A stretch of DNA of 64,000 bases from Desulfobacteraceae bacterium (GCA_011389935.1 JAABTJ010000006.1:62001-126000); one strand, 5' to 3'. Numbered from the stretch's first letter, positions 44,410 through 54,668 are shown. Notes: generated by a model from the letters alone, not told the origin. Numbers and translations are program-made.

Positions 44410-45489
44410 CTAGATAATCCCGTATGGCGTGTGAATCGACCCAATTTCCCGGATGCGGTCCATTACGGGCGCATCTGCGCTGTCCGGTGGTTTCGGGAAA
44501 ATGCCGTTTCCAATGAGCGTCATCAGTACTGTTCGAACCGAGGCCGTTAGCGCCCTTGGTTCATATCCCCCTTCGAGGGCCAGAAACAATGGCGGCATCG
44601 GCTTTCCTTCGCGGACGAAAAAATCCATGACCAGGCGGATGATGCGGGCGTAAATGTTTTCCGTAAAACCGCACTTACCTATGGGATCGTCGGCATGGGC
44701 GTCGAATCCGGCCGCCACCATGATCAATTGGGGCCTGTAACCGGAAAGGACCGGGAGCAGCGTCTGATTGTATAGATATACCATGTCGTCATCGGTCATG
44801 TCGCGGGGTATGGGGATGTTCATGGTGTATCCCCGCCCCGGGCCGTCCCCGACATCCCCCGCAAGCCCCGAATAGGGATACAGCAAAATGTCATGGGTCG
44901 AATAGTAATACAGGCGGCGCTCGTTGTAAAACAGGTCGTTGATGCCGTTGCCGTGATGGATGTCCCAGTCGATGACCAGGATACGGTCCAGCCCGAAGCT
45001 TTTCATGGCGTAGCGGGCGGCAATGGCGATGTTGTTGAAAATACAGAACCCGCCCGCCCGATCCGCCAGGGCATGGTGTCCCGGAGGGCGTACCAGTGCG
45101 AAAAAGGCGTCAACGGCATCGTTTAAGAGCAGATCGACTCCCTGTACGCATGCGCCCGCTGCAAGCCACGCCGCCATGTAGGTTCTTGCGCTCACCTGTG
45201 TATCCGGCGACATGCTGCTCATGCGCTGCTCCGCGGTTTTGAGTATGGCCCGGACATGTCCCGGGGTATGAACGGTTTCCACCTGCTCCACCGTGGCGGG
45301 TTCCGGTCGGACGAGTATGAGGCGATTCTTGAATTCCCGCTCGATCATGCGATGGATTTCAGCCAGTCGCCGGGGGTGTTCCGGATGGGCATGCCCGGTC
45401 TTGTGCTCGAGAAAGCGGTCATCCATGGTTGCGCCGACGCGGGGATGGACAGGGTTTTTGTCATCCGTCCGGCTGCGTGAATCGTTCAT
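44410..45489 (-). CDS. acuC: AcuC-like class I/II histone-deacetylase-family lysine deacetylase
   Basis: 359 residues. Zn-site and charge-relay motifs are complete: ALVRPPGHHAL, GFCIFNNIAIAARYA, VIDWDIHHGNGINDLF, AAGFDAHADDP and EGGYEPRAL. The family includes AcuC, which reactivates acetyl-CoA synthetase by removing acetyl-Lys. Its start overlaps the stop of the hydrolase-GNAT gene by one base (TGATG), and the next gene is an AMP-forming acyl-CoA synthetase, so an acetylation switch is strongly suggested. Polyamine or acetoin-related deacetylation is the alternative. Confidence 0.88.
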   Translation of the reverse strand: MNDSRSRTDDKNPVHPRVGATMDDRFLEHKTGHAHPEHPRRLAEIHRMIEREFKNRLILVRPEPATVEQVETVHTPGHVRAILKTAEQRMSSMSPDTQVSARTYMAAWLAAGACVQGVDLLLNDAVDAFFALVRPPGHHALADRAGGFCIFNNIAIAARYAMKSFGLDRILVIDWDIHHGNGINDLFYNERRLYYYSTHDILLYPYSGLAGDVGDGPGRGYTMNIPIPRDMTDDDMVYLYNQTLLPVLSGYRPQLIMVAAGFDAHADDPIGKCGFTENIYARIIRLVMDFFVREGKPMPPLFLALEGGYEPRALTASVRTVLMTLIGNGIFPKPPDSADAPVMDRIREIGSIHTPYGII

Positions 45490-47378
45490 CAGGATGCTTC
45501 CGGCATGTCGGGGTTCGCCTCAAAGAAGCAGTTGAGTAAGATGATATCGTCTTCCCGTTTTTTATGAATTTTAAACGGCAGCTTGTGAAAGAGTTTGATC
45601 ATTGCCTGGTTGGAGGGATCGGTGTAGGCGACAAGCCCGCTGATGCCATTGTCCTGCGCCGCGTTCGCAAGCTTGTTGATCAGTGTGGTGGCAACTCCTT
45701 TGCCCTGCCACCCCCGGCTTACCGAAAAGGCGACCTCGGCGATGTTGTGCTCTCTCTCCAGCATGTAGGCGCCGATGCCGATCACCGATCCGAATCCGAA
45801 TTCGCCCGTAATCGCCAAAAGGGTAAGGTTTCTGACATAATCCGTTTCAGCGATGTTTTCTATGTCGTTGCGCAGAAACTGCGTTTTTTCGTAGAAAAAG
45901 CGGGCAATGACATCTTTTTTGTCCAGGTTGTAGAAGTGCTCCTGGATACGCCGGATATCGACCGGTTTGGCTGGTCGGTAGATAATCGCTGTCTCCCCGG
46001 TTTTGCGTTTTTCTTCCAGGGCCGCCGGATAGACGCTTCGGATAGAGTCGCCCAGTTTCCGGCCCGGCGTCATGTACCCCTTTTCTTTGGCTTTTTCAAA
46101 CAGTTCCTCCCGGAAATCCGGATGGGCGAGGCTGATCATCGCTGTGGCCCGTTCCTGGAGATTTTTGCCGAAAAGATTGACCGCTCCGTACTCGCTGATC
46201 ACGTAGGACACGTCGTTTCTGGGGACCACCACACCGCTGGTAAGTTCTGAAACGATCCGGCTGTCTTTGCCGTCGATGGACGTCGACGGAATCAGGAGAA
46301 TGGATTTCCCCCCCGGAGAAATGAAGGCCCCGCGCATGAAGTCCACCATGCTCGATACCCCGGCAAAGTAATTGTGCGGGAGGGCATCCACCGCCGCCTG
46401 CCCGGTGATATCCATTTCCATGACCATGTTGATGGTGACCATTTTTCTGTTCTGTGCAATGATGCCCGGATTGTTCACATAGTCGGAGGGATAGAATTCA
46501 ATGGAGGGATTGTCATGGACGAATTCATAAAGGTGCACGGATCCCGCGGCGTTGGATGCAACGGTTTTGCCGTCGTTGAGCCCCTTGTAGCGATTGGTGA
46601 TGTTTCCGATTGCCACCAGGTTCATGATACCGTCAATGACATACTGCGTGTGTACCCCGAGGTCGTTTTTGTCCGCCAGGGCCAGGAGGATCGCCTTTGG
46701 CGTGGCGCCCAGCCCGAGCTGGAAAGTGGCGCCGTCTTCGATCAGCGTCGCCACCTGTCGGGCGATTTTATGGGCGGATTCGAATTCCGGCAGCTGTTCA
46801 ATGGTCAGGAGGGGCTCGTCCTGTTCGACGATGATATCCGCGTCGTTGACATGGATGAAGCTGTGCCCCAGCACCCTGGGCATGTTGCTGTTTACCTGCA
46901 CGATCACCATGTCCGCCGATTGGGCGGCCGCCATGCCCACGTCAACAGAAATCCCCATGCTCATCCATCCGAAATCGTCGGGCGGCGACGCCTGGATAAA
47001 GGCGGCATTCAGGGGCAGGTGCCGCTTGAGAAACATGTCCGGAACCGCGGACATGTTCATGGGCGTGATAAAGGGCTTGTTTGACGCAAGATGTTTTGCC
47101 CCTGCAGAGCCCTGGTATATGTTGCGGATGCTGAACTGCTCAATGCGGTTTTCATTGGCAAGCATTGTGATGGGCGATTTTTCAAGGCTCATCAGGCGGA
47201 CGATTTCAAGATCCGTGAAGTAGCCCGCATGTTCGATCAGGGATTTTACCAGGTGCTGGGGCTCCCCGCAGGATGAGCCGATAAAGACCCGCTGCCCGGA
47301 TTTGATAAAGGACATGGCCTGTTTTGCGTCCATGCGCTTTTTGACATACTCGTCCGGCCAGTAATGGGATTTGGGCAT
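45489..47378 (-). CDS. Acetyl-CoA hydrolase/CoA-transferase fused to GNAT acetyltransferase
   Basis: 629 residues. Residues about 10-430 match the acetyl-CoA hydrolase/transferase family (SGQRVFIGSSCGEPQHLV; IEDGATFQLGLGATP; the FAGVSSMVDFMRGAF region; SEYGAVNLFGK). From about 455 a GNAT domain follows (VDIRRIQEHFYNLDKKDV; SVSRGWQGKGVATTLINKL, with the Q/R-x-x-G-x-G/A loop). The fusion can both handle acetyl-CoA and acetylate an amine or Lys. It heads the operon with an AcuC-like deacetylase and an acyl-CoA synthetase, the same three roles as acuA-acuC-acsA of Bacillus. It starts divergently from the NfeD operon. Confidence 0.85.
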   Translation of the reverse strand: MPKSHYWPDEYVKKRMDAKQAMSFIKSGQRVFIGSSCGEPQHLVKSLIEHAGYFTDLEIVRLMSLEKSPITMLANENRIEQFSIRNIYQGSAGAKHLASNKPFITPMNMSAVPDMFLKRHLPLNAAFIQASPPDDFGWMSMGISVDVGMAAAQSADMVIVQVNSNMPRVLGHSFIHVNDADIIVEQDEPLLTIEQLPEFESAHKIARQVATLIEDGATFQLGLGATPKAILLALADKNDLGVHTQYVIDGIMNLVAIGNITNRYKGLNDGKTVASNAAGSVHLYEFVHDNPSIEFYPSDYVNNPGIIAQNRKMVTINMVMEMDITGQAAVDALPHNYFAGVSSMVDFMRGAFISPGGKSILLIPSTSIDGKDSRIVSELTSGVVVPRNDVSYVISEYGAVNLFGKNLQERATAMISLAHPDFREELFEKAKEKGYMTPGRKLGDSIRSVYPAALEEKRKTGETAIIYRPAKPVDIRRIQEHFYNLDKKDVIARFFYEKTQFLRNDIENIAETDYVRNLTLLAITGEFGFGSVIGIGAYMLEREHNIAEVAFSVSRGWQGKGVATTLINKLANAAQDNGISGLVAYTDPSNQAMIKLFHKLPFKIHKKREDDIILLNCFFEANPDMPEAS

Positions 47379-47619
47379 AAAACAAACCTTTCATGGAAGA
47401 GGTGGTAAGGTATTGTTAAAAATAAGAGTAGCATGCATGCTGGATGGGTGACAATAAAAAAGAGTCGCCCGTCCCCTTCTCCGGATAAATGGCAGATAAA
47501 ACAGGCATACGGCCGCAGCCGGCAATATTTGGCAATATATTGACAGAAAACCGGTGTCATAGTAATCAATGACAATGATGCATATTGTATTTTGATTTTT
47601 CAAACAGGGGCGGCAAAAA

Positions 47620-49101
47620 ATGGCGTACCGGACGGTTCCTTTTCGCATGTTTGCCTGGTTGACTGCGGCGGCGGTTTTGCTGCTGCTGCCGGCATCTTTC
47701 CATGCCCGGAACAACAATGACGACACCGTATATGTCATTGAGATTTCGGGAACGGTGGATCCCGGTATGTCCGCTTACGTCCAGCGGACGCATCGTGAAA
47801 TCACCCAGGCGCCCTACAGCCTTGTTGTTGTGGACGTGGACACGTACGGCGGCCGTGTGGATTCTGCCATGGAGATCGTCGATACCCTTATCCGTTTCCC
47901 GGAAGGAAAGACCGTCTCCTTCGTACAGGAAAAGGCCATTTCTGCGGGTGCATTGATCGCCCTGGCATCCAGTGAACTGGTAATGGCGCCCGGATCCACC
48001 ATCGGGGATACGGCGCCCATTGCCATGGGAACGGAAGGCCCGGAAATGCTGGGCGAAAAATATCAGTCGCCGATTCGCGCCAAGTTCCGCGCCCTGGCCG
48101 AAAGAAACAATTATCCCGTGGCCCTCACCGAGGCAATGGTAACCTTGGAGATCGTGGTTTATGAGATCACGATGGAAGACGGGACGGTTACGTACATGAC
48201 GGATGCGGCATACCAGGACCTTACCGAGGACGAACGGGGACAGATCGCATCCAGAAAAACGGTGGTTCCGGAAGGCCAGCTGCTGACCATGCACGACCGG
48301 GAAGCGGAAACATACGGTTTTTCAAGGATGACCGTTGCCGATATTCCGGCCATGCTTGCCCGGATGGGGTATGACGATTATACGCTGGTCCGTTTAACCC
48401 CCAGCTGGTCGGAAGAGATGGTCCGGTTGATCGGGAGCATCGCCCCGATTTTGCTCATGATCGGCCTTGCGGCCCTGTATGTAGAAATGCAGGCCCCTGG
48501 TTTCGGGTTTCCCGGAACCATCGGCGTGATTCTTCTGGCCATCGTTTTTTTCGGCCAGTACACGGTGGGGCTGGCCGACTACACGGAATTTCTGATCATT
48601 CTTTTGGGTCTTGTTTTCATGGGGGTGGAAGTTTTTGTCCTACCGGGCTTCGGCATTGCCGGGCTGGCGGGAGCCGCGCTTATCACCATCGGCTTTGTTC
48701 TGGCGCTGCAGGATTTTGTCGTGCCGGATCCGGATATTCCCTGGCAGATGGATATCCTTGTCAACAACATTATCCGGGTTCTGGGATCCTTTATCCTCGC
48801 ATTTCTGGGAGGACTGCTCGTCGTCCGTTTCCTTCTGCCGAAGATTTCCAGTAAAAATGAAGGGCCGTTTCTGGTCTCGGATCTGGGGGGCGCCCATGCG
48901 GATTCGGAGGAGACCAAGCGCATAAAAACCGGCGATGCCGGAATCGCCCTCACCTATCTGCGGCCTTCCGGAAAAGCCGAAATAAACGGGGAAATATTTG
49001 ACGTGATCTCCGATAACGAGTACATAGAAAAGTCAACGCCGGTGTTCGTCTCGCAGATACGCGGCAACTGGATTGTCGTTCAGAGAAAGGATGCGCCATG
49101 A
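47620..49101 (+). CDS. NfeD-like membrane serine protease (long form, ClpP-class)
   Basis: 493 residues. A signal/anchor segment near residues 9-26 precedes a ClpP-like protease domain: VDVDTYGGRVDSAMEI, then VQEKAISAGALIALASSELVMAPG, with the catalytic Ser in AISAGA and Lys later (IRAKFRALAERN). Four to five membrane helices follow (about 265-400), then a C-terminal OB-like NfeD domain (LRPSGKAEINGEIFDV). Such proteins work with stomatin/flotillin partners in membrane quality control. The next gene overlaps by four bases. Confidence 0.87.
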   Translation: MAYRTVPFRMFAWLTAAAVLLLLPASFHARNNNDDTVYVIEISGTVDPGMSAYVQRTHREITQAPYSLVVVDVDTYGGRVDSAMEIVDTLIRFPEGKTVSFVQEKAISAGALIALASSELVMAPGSTIGDTAPIAMGTEGPEMLGEKYQSPIRAKFRALAERNNYPVALTEAMVTLEIVVYEITMEDGTVTYMTDAAYQDLTEDERGQIASRKTVVPEGQLLTMHDREAETYGFSRMTVADIPAMLARMGYDDYTLVRLTPSWSEEMVRLIGSIAPILLMIGLAALYVEMQAPGFGFPGTIGVILLAIVFFGQYTVGLADYTEFLIILLGLVFMGVEVFVLPGFGIAGLAGAALITIGFVLALQDFVVPDPDIPWQMDILVNNIIRVLGSFILAFLGGLLVVRFLLPKISSKNEGPFLVSDLGGAHADSEETKRIKTGDAGIALTYLRPSGKAEINGEIFDVISDNEYIEKSTPVFVSQIRGNWIVVQRKDAP

Positions 49102-49586
49102 ACAGCGACTGGACCATCCCCCTGGTTTTCCAGCTTGCCGGGATCGTGGTGCTGATGGCCGAAATCCTGCTCCCCTCGGGCGGCATCCTCTCCGTTATCG
49201 CGGCGGGGCTTTTGGGATATGCGGTTTACCTGGCGTTTACCACGGTTTCCTCCGACGCCGGCGTTACCCTGATCGTCATCGATATCCTTCTTTTGCCCAT
49301 TGCTGCATTTGCGGGGTTCAAGCTGCTGGCGCGCTCCCCCCTTGCGCTCCAGACGGCGCTGCGGAAATCCCAAGGGGTCGTCTCCTACGACGAAAAACTC
49401 TCCGAGCTGGTCGGCAGGGAAGGGGTCGCCGTGACCAATCTGCGTCCTTCCGGCACGATAAAAATTGAAAACCGGCGCATCGATGTGGTTACCCGGGGAG
49501 ACTTCATTGAAAAAGGCGAAGCCGTCGTGGTTTCAAAGGTTGAAGGGAGCCGGGTGATTGTAAGGAAAAAACAGGGTGCGCCTTGA
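49098..49586 (+). CDS. NfeD-like protein, short form
   Basis: 162 residues. Three membrane helices (about 8-75) and a C-terminal OB-fold (VTNLRPSGTIKIENRRIDVV; GDFIEKGEAVVVSKVEG), the same domain that ends the upstream protease. ATGA overlap with the upstream gene shows translational coupling. The flotillin gene follows 27 bases later. Confidence 0.85.
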   Translation: MNSDWTIPLVFQLAGIVVLMAEILLPSGGILSVIAAGLLGYAVYLAFTTVSSDAGVTLIVIDILLLPIAAFAGFKLLARSPLALQTALRKSQGVVSYDEKLSELVGREGVAVTNLRPSGTIKIENRRIDVVTRGDFIEKGEAVVVSKVEGSRVIVRKKQGAP

Positions 49587-49613
49587 TAAAATCCAATATA
49601 TACAGGAGGAACA

Positions 49614-50603
49614 ATGGCCGCTGAACATGTAATTCTGATAATACTTCTGATCGCCATCATTATTTTGTTTTATTTCGTCGGATCCGCTGTTTCCCTGTGG
49701 ATTCAGGGGCTGGTATCCGGGGCCAGGGTCGGCCTGTTCAACATCATTTTTATACGGCTCCGGAAGATATCCCCCAAGCTGATCGTCAACGCCAAGATCA
49801 TGGCCGTAAAAGCCGGCATTGATATTTCGACCAACGACCTGGAGTCCCATTACCTTGCCGGCGGCGACGTGATGCGCGTCATCCAGGCCCTGATCGCCGC
49901 GGACAAAGCGAATATCGATTTGAAATTCAACCGGGCCGCCGCAATCGACCTGGCGGGGCGCAACGTGCTTGAAGCCGTGCAGATGAGCGTCAATCCGAAG
50001 GTGATTGAAACCCCGCTGGTTGCGGCCATGGCCAAGGACGGAATCCAGCTCAAGGCCATCTCACGGGTCACGGTACGGGCAAATATCGACCGGCTCGTGG
50101 GGGGGGCCGGCGAGGAAACCATCCTTGCGCGCGTGGGGGAAGGCATCGTCACCACCATCGGTTCGTCGGAAAGCCACAAGAACGTTCTGGAAAACCCGGA
50201 TTCCATCTCCAAGCGCGTCCTTGAAAAGGGGCTGGATGCCGGGACTGCCTATGAAATACTCTCCATTGATATCGCGGATGTGGACGTCGGCAAGAACATC
50301 GGCGCCGAGCTGGAAACCGACCGGGCCGAGGCGGACAAGAAGATCGCCCAGGCAAAGGCCGAGGAGCGGCGGGCCATGGCCTATGCAGCGGAGCAGGAAA
50401 TGCGCGCCAAGGTTCAGGAAATGCGTGCCAAGGTCGTGGAAAACGAGGCCCTGGTGCCTGTTGCCATTGCCGAAGCCTTCAAAAAGGGCAACCTCGGCAT
50501 CATGGATTATTACCGGATGCAGAATATCCAGGCGGATACGGGCATGCGGGACACCATCGGCGGGAAGGAGACCAAGATAGATCCGGATGTATCGGATACA
50601 TAG
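49614..50603 (+). CDS. floA: Flotillin-like protein FloA
   Basis: 329 residues. An N-terminal hydrophobic hairpin (about 5-48) anchors an SPFH domain ([30 protein letters not shown] region, read as [20 protein letters not shown]) and a charged coiled coil ([20 protein letters not shown]) with Glu/Ala repeats. The C-terminus has [19 protein letters not shown], typical of FloA. It forms membrane microdomain scaffolds. GGAGG precedes the start, and it is third in the NfeD operon. Confidence 0.92.
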   Translation: MAAEHVILIILLIAIIILFYFVGSAVSLWIQGLVSGARVGLFNIIFIRLRKISPKLIVNAKIMAVKAGIDISTNDLESHYLAGGDVMRVIQALIAADKANIDLKFNRAAAIDLAGRNVLEAVQMSVNPKVIETPLVAAMAKDGIQLKAISRVTVRANIDRLVGGAGEETILARVGEGIVTTIGSSESHKNVLENPDSISKRVLEKGLDAGTAYEILSIDIADVDVGKNIGAELETDRAEADKKIAQAKAEERRAMAYAAEQEMRAKVQEMRAKVVENEALVPVAIAEAFKKGNLGIMDYYRMQNIQADTGMRDTIGGKETKIDPDVSDT

Positions 50604-50626
50604 CGTCGGCCAACAGGGAGTTATTT

Positions 50627-51214
50627 ATGGAAAATCTTTTTTTTCTGCTGGTGGTGCTGGTGATCATCGTTACCAATGTGATCAACATCCGAAAGCGCCT
50701 CAAGAAGCAGCAGTCCGGCCAGGCAGAGGCGCAGGAAGATGAAAAGCAGGCGCTGACCGGCTGGCGGAAATCCGTTGGAAAGTTTTTGGAGCAGGTAAGA
50801 GAGGAATTCGAGCCCATACCCGATGACCCGTCCGCAGGTCGACGCCCGGGAGGCGACGAGGAGATCTTCTACGGGGAAATGGCGGAGAAGCCGAATAAAA
50901 TGGACGCAAGGCGACCGTCCGAAGGGGAGGCGGCCAGCCCATCCGGGCGGAGCTACCGGATGGGAGAAACCAAAAGAGCGGCTGCTGCCTGGCAAAGACC
51001 GGCCGGCAGACCGATAGAAACGAAAAAACCCCCCGAATACGCCGCGGAGGCCGGGGAAAAGGCTATTTCCGGGGATCTGCCTGCACGGGCGTTTTCTTCC
51101 AAGACCGGTGATGCATATTCTGTTGCGCAACTGCAAAGAGCTGTGATATGGTCTGAAATTTTAGGAGCCCCGGTGTCTCTCCGGAAGGGGGGGCAGGAGC
51201 CCTGGCTGCAGTAA
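50627..51214 (+). CDS. Single-pass membrane protein of unknown function in the flotillin operon
   Basis: 195 residues. One N-terminal membrane helix (NLFFLLVVLVIIVTNVI) and a basic flank, then a long charged, low-complexity region rich in Glu, Arg, Pro and Ala. A better ordered tail near residues 170-190 reads AQLQRAVIWSEILGAPVSLR, which could be a docking motif. It begins 23 bases after floA and ends 55 bases before fdhA. No function is proposed. Confidence 0.7.
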   Translation: MENLFFLLVVLVIIVTNVINIRKRLKKQQSGQAEAQEDEKQALTGWRKSVGKFLEQVREEFEPIPDDPSAGRRPGGDEEIFYGEMAEKPNKMDARRPSEGEAASPSGRSYRMGETKRAAAAWQRPAGRPIETKKPPEYAAEAGEKAISGDLPARAFSSKTGDAYSVAQLQRAVIWSEILGAPVSLRKGGQEPWLQ

Positions 51215-51269
51215 AGACAAGCGGCCGGCAGCGTGAACGTCAAATCGCAGAGAAGAAAGACAAACAGAC

Positions 51270-54035
51270 ATGGATGAAAACACGATTCTTATCAATGGCA
51301 ATCGGTTGACCATTCAACCGGAAGAAACGATTCTGGAAGTGGCCCGTCGGAACGGAATCGATATTCCGACCCTGTGCCACCTGAAAGGGGCCATCGCCAC
51401 CGGGGCGTGTCGTATTTGCGTCGTGGAAGTGGAAAAGGCGCGTTCCCTGATGCCCGCCTGTACGACGCCCGCCCAGCCCGGCATGGTTGTCCATACCGAA
51501 TCGCCGGAAGTCGTTTCTTCCCGCCGAATGACCCTTGAACTGCTGCTTTCCTCCGGCAATCACAACTGTGCCGTCAGGAAATCGGATACCGGCAGCTTCA
51601 CGGCCTTTCAGCTTGAAGTCCAGAAATACGACAACGCCGATGAGTTGTGTCCGGTGTGGGGTGACTGCGAGCTTCAGGACCTGGCGTACCGGTACCAGGT
51701 TTCCGGCGAGGCCTTTGAAAGCACGCCCCCGAAATATCCCATGGAAACGGTAAACCCTTTTATCGTAAGGGACTTTTCCCGTTGCATCCTTTGCGGGCGC
51801 TGCGTGCAGGCCTGCAACGACATCCAGGTGAACAACGCCATCAGTTTCGGGTACAGAGGTTCTGAAGCCAAGATCGTGGCCGGCGGCGACCGGGCGCTCA
51901 AGGACTCGGACTGCGTATTCTGCGGGGAGTGTATCCAGGCCTGCCCGGTGGGGGCACTGGTGGAAAAGGACGCCCGCTACGCATGCCGTCCCTGGGAAAC
52001 CCGGAAGGTCCGGACCACCTGCAGCTACTGCGGCGTTGGCTGCCAGCTCACGCTCCATGTCAAAGACAACAAGGTGATGAAGGTGACCGGCACCGAGGAC
52101 GCCCTGCCCAATAACGGCAGCCTGTGCGTCAAGGGCCGGTTCGGCTATTCCTTCATTCACAGCCCGGAGCGACTGTCAACGCCAATGATCAAGGAAAACG
52201 GAGCGTTCCGGGAAGCCGGGTGGGAAGAAGCCCTGAACCTGGTGGCGAAACGGTTTACGGAAATCAGAGATGCCCATGGCGGCGATGCAATGGGCGTTTT
52301 GACATCCGCGCGGGTGACCAACGAAGACAACTACGTGGCGCAGAAATTTACCCGGGGAGTATTGAAAACCAACAACATTGATCACTGCGCCCGGCTCTGA
52401 CACAGCTCAACAGTGGCCGGTCTGGCCGCTGCGTTCGGAAGTGGGGCGATGACCAATACCATCGCGGATATCGAGGAGGCTGATGTCATCCTGGTAACCG
52501 GCTCCAATACAACGGAAAATCACCCGGTGATCTCCTCTTTTGTAAAGCGCGCCATCACCCGGCGGGGTGCAAAGCTTCTTCTGGTCGATCCCAGGCGGAT
52601 CAAGCTGGCCGAGTTCTCGGATAAGTGGCTGCGCCCCAATCTGGGTACGGATGTGGCCTGGCTGAACGGCCTGATGCACGTCATCATCAAGGAGGATCTC
52701 TTTGACAAAACCTTTGTGGAGACCCGGACAGAAGGCTTTGAGGCGCTGAAAGCCACGGTTGAAAAATTCACGCCCGAGCACGTATCCGAAATCACCGGTA
52801 TTCCGGCAAAAGATATCGTGGAGGCTGCAAGGCTTTATGCCGGCGCCAAGGCCGCTTCCATCCTGTATTGCATGGGCATCACCCAGCATACCACGGGAAC
52901 CGACAACGTAAAGAGCCTGGCAAATCTCGCCATGCTGTGCGGGAACCTCGGGATTCGCGGGGGCGGGGTCAACCCGCTTCGCGGGCAGAACAACGTCCAG
53001 GGAGCTTGCGACATGGGCGGTCTGCCCAACGTCTTTTCCGGGTACCAGCCCGTCAACGATCCCGGCGCCATATCCACAATGGAAAAAGCCTGGGGGGTGA
53101 AGGGGCTTTCGGACAAACCGGGGCTCGCCGTGACAGAGATGGTCCCCAAGGCCCACGCAGGGGAACTCAAGGCCATGTACATCATCGGGGAAAATCCCCT
53201 TGTGTCTGATCCGGACTTGAACCATGCGGAAGACAGTTTCGCGCATCTGGATTTTTTGGTGGTGCAGGATATATTCATGACGGAGACCGCAAAAACCGCG
53301 GATGTCGTGTTGCCGAGCTGCTGTTTTGCCGAAAAGGACGGAACGTTTTCCAATACCGAGCGCCGGGTGCAGCGGGTCCGGAAGGCCGTGGAGCCGCCGG
53401 GCGGTGTATGGGAGGACTGGCGGATAACGGCGGAAATCGCATCCCGCATGGGGGTGGACATGCGCGCGGATAGTTCTGAATCCGTTTTTGCGGAAATCGC
53501 GAGTGTTACGCCTTCCTACCGGGGCATCACCTGGGACCGCATCGACAGGGACGGTCTCCATTGGCCGTGCCCGGCGCCGGATCACCCGGGAACACCGATT
53601 CTTCACGCGGAAGCGTTTCCCATCGGCAAGGGGAAGTTTTTCGCCATAGAGTACATACCCCCCGCGGAGTCGACGGATGAGGAATACCCCCTGTATATGA
53701 CCACCGGCCGGTTGCTGTACCATTACCATACCGGCAGCATGACGAGAAAAGTGGACGGCTTGAATGAACGTTCCCCGGAAAGCTTCGTTGAAATTTCAAA
53801 AGCCGATGCGGAAAAATATGCTCTCAAGGATGGAGAAAGGGTAAAGGTGGCTTCAAGGCGCGGGGAAATAGAAGTGGTATTGCGTGTGTCCGACAAGGCC
53901 GTGGACGGCACCGTGTTTATACCCTTTCACTTTGCCGAGGCCGCGGCCAACCGGTTGACCAATGCCGCCCTGGATCCGGTATCCAAAATTCCGGAATTCA
54001 AGGTCTGCGCGGTCAGGATATCCAAGGCGGCATGA
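51270..54035 (+). CDS. fdhA: Formate dehydrogenase catalytic subunit, selenocysteine-containing (UGA 377)
   Basis: 921 residues reading UGA 52398-52400 as selenocysteine. Domains: [2Fe-2S] (LCHLKGAIATGACRIC), His-Cys3 [4Fe-4S] ending CPVWGDCELQDLAYRYQV, two ferredoxin clusters (CILCGRCVQACND, CVFCGECIQACPVGA), the [4Fe-4S] of the molybdopterin domain (TCSYCGVGCQL), then the active-site stretch DHCARL-U-HSSTVAGL and the MGD-binding remainder. The residues flanking the UGA match FDH active sites and the frame continues to a normal C-terminus (GTVFIPFHFAEAAANRLTN). A SECIS hairpin follows the UGA. It oxidises formate to CO2 or reduces CO2, exchanging electrons with NuoE/NuoF encoded downstream. 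Confidence 0.95.
52398..52431 (+). promoter_or_regulatory. UGA selenocysteine codon and bacterial SECIS element of fdhA
   Basis: TGA at 52398 is followed by an 8-bp stem, CAGTGGCC (52411-52418) with GGCCGCTG (52424-52431), closing the 5-base loop GGTCT. The same GGUCU loop is the SelB-binding loop of E. coli fdhF. The loop begins 19 bases after the UGA, within the range used by bacteria. Confidence 0.9.
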
Positions 54036-54056
54036 GGCAGGAATCTTTCCGGCAGC

Positions 54057-54407
54057 CTACAATGCAGTCCCCCCGATCACATGAGCGGAAAAAATTTTTT
54101 CCGCTTTTTCAGGGGTCACATTGTCGTAGATGACCGGATCGGTATCCCCTGCCTGCACCGTAACCTTTGGTTCATTGCCGCAGTTTTCCGGATCGGGACA
54201 ATCCGCGGCCAAAAGCCGTATATCCCGGCGGCCGGATTCTTCCAAGGCTTTCATGAAGGTTTGCATGATATCCCGGGCGCCTGCGGCCATGCCGCAATCC
54301 CCGATGTGGACGGTTACCCTTACGGTTTCGGGCACCTGCCTCAGGGCGATTTCAGCGGCGGTTTTTTCCTTGATTCGCTTGAGATCATCGACGGTTACTT
54401 TTCCCAT
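54057..54407 (-). CDS. Thioredoxin-like [2Fe-2S] ferredoxin-type protein
   Basis: 116 residues. The fold is that of the N-terminal domain found in NuoF-like subunits here: HIGDCGMAAGARDIM early and ADCPDPENCGNEPKVTV later. The second Cys pair is spaced C-x5-C instead of the usual C-x3-C, so cluster binding may differ. GGAGGAG lies 5 bases before the ATG at 54407. It is transcribed against fdhA and nuoE, between which it lies, so it is not in their transcript. It may donate electrons to or from the formate dehydrogenase. Confidence 0.7.
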   Translation of the reverse strand: MGKVTVDDLKRIKEKTAAEIALRQVPETVRVTVHIGDCGMAAGARDIMQTFMKALEESGRRDIRLLAADCPDPENCGNEPKVTVQAGDTDPVIYDNVTPEKAEKIFSAHVIGGTAL

Positions 54408-54668
54408 TTTCTCCTCCAAATGATTTTTGCCTTCGGCCGAATTGCTGCAAAACAGCATTCAGCATGGATATCCCCTTCAAATTCCCGGTACTATACCAGC
54501 AATTTTCTTTTTCCGCCAGCGTCTGTTGGAAAAGAAAGTCATTTTCAGCGGGGGATAACTTTTCATCGATTTATTGACTTTTTGGCGGAGTTGTGGAAAA
54601 GTTACAAATTTGAAGCTTTTCAGGTGATGCGGATACGGATATAAAGGACGTCGGAAAGGATTTATGCC

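Noticed and set aside
52398-52400. UGA splitting fdhA into two genes or a pseudogene
   Set aside because: The residues around it are the FDH active site, the frame is unchanged on both sides and a SECIS hairpin follows, so it is decoded as selenocysteine.
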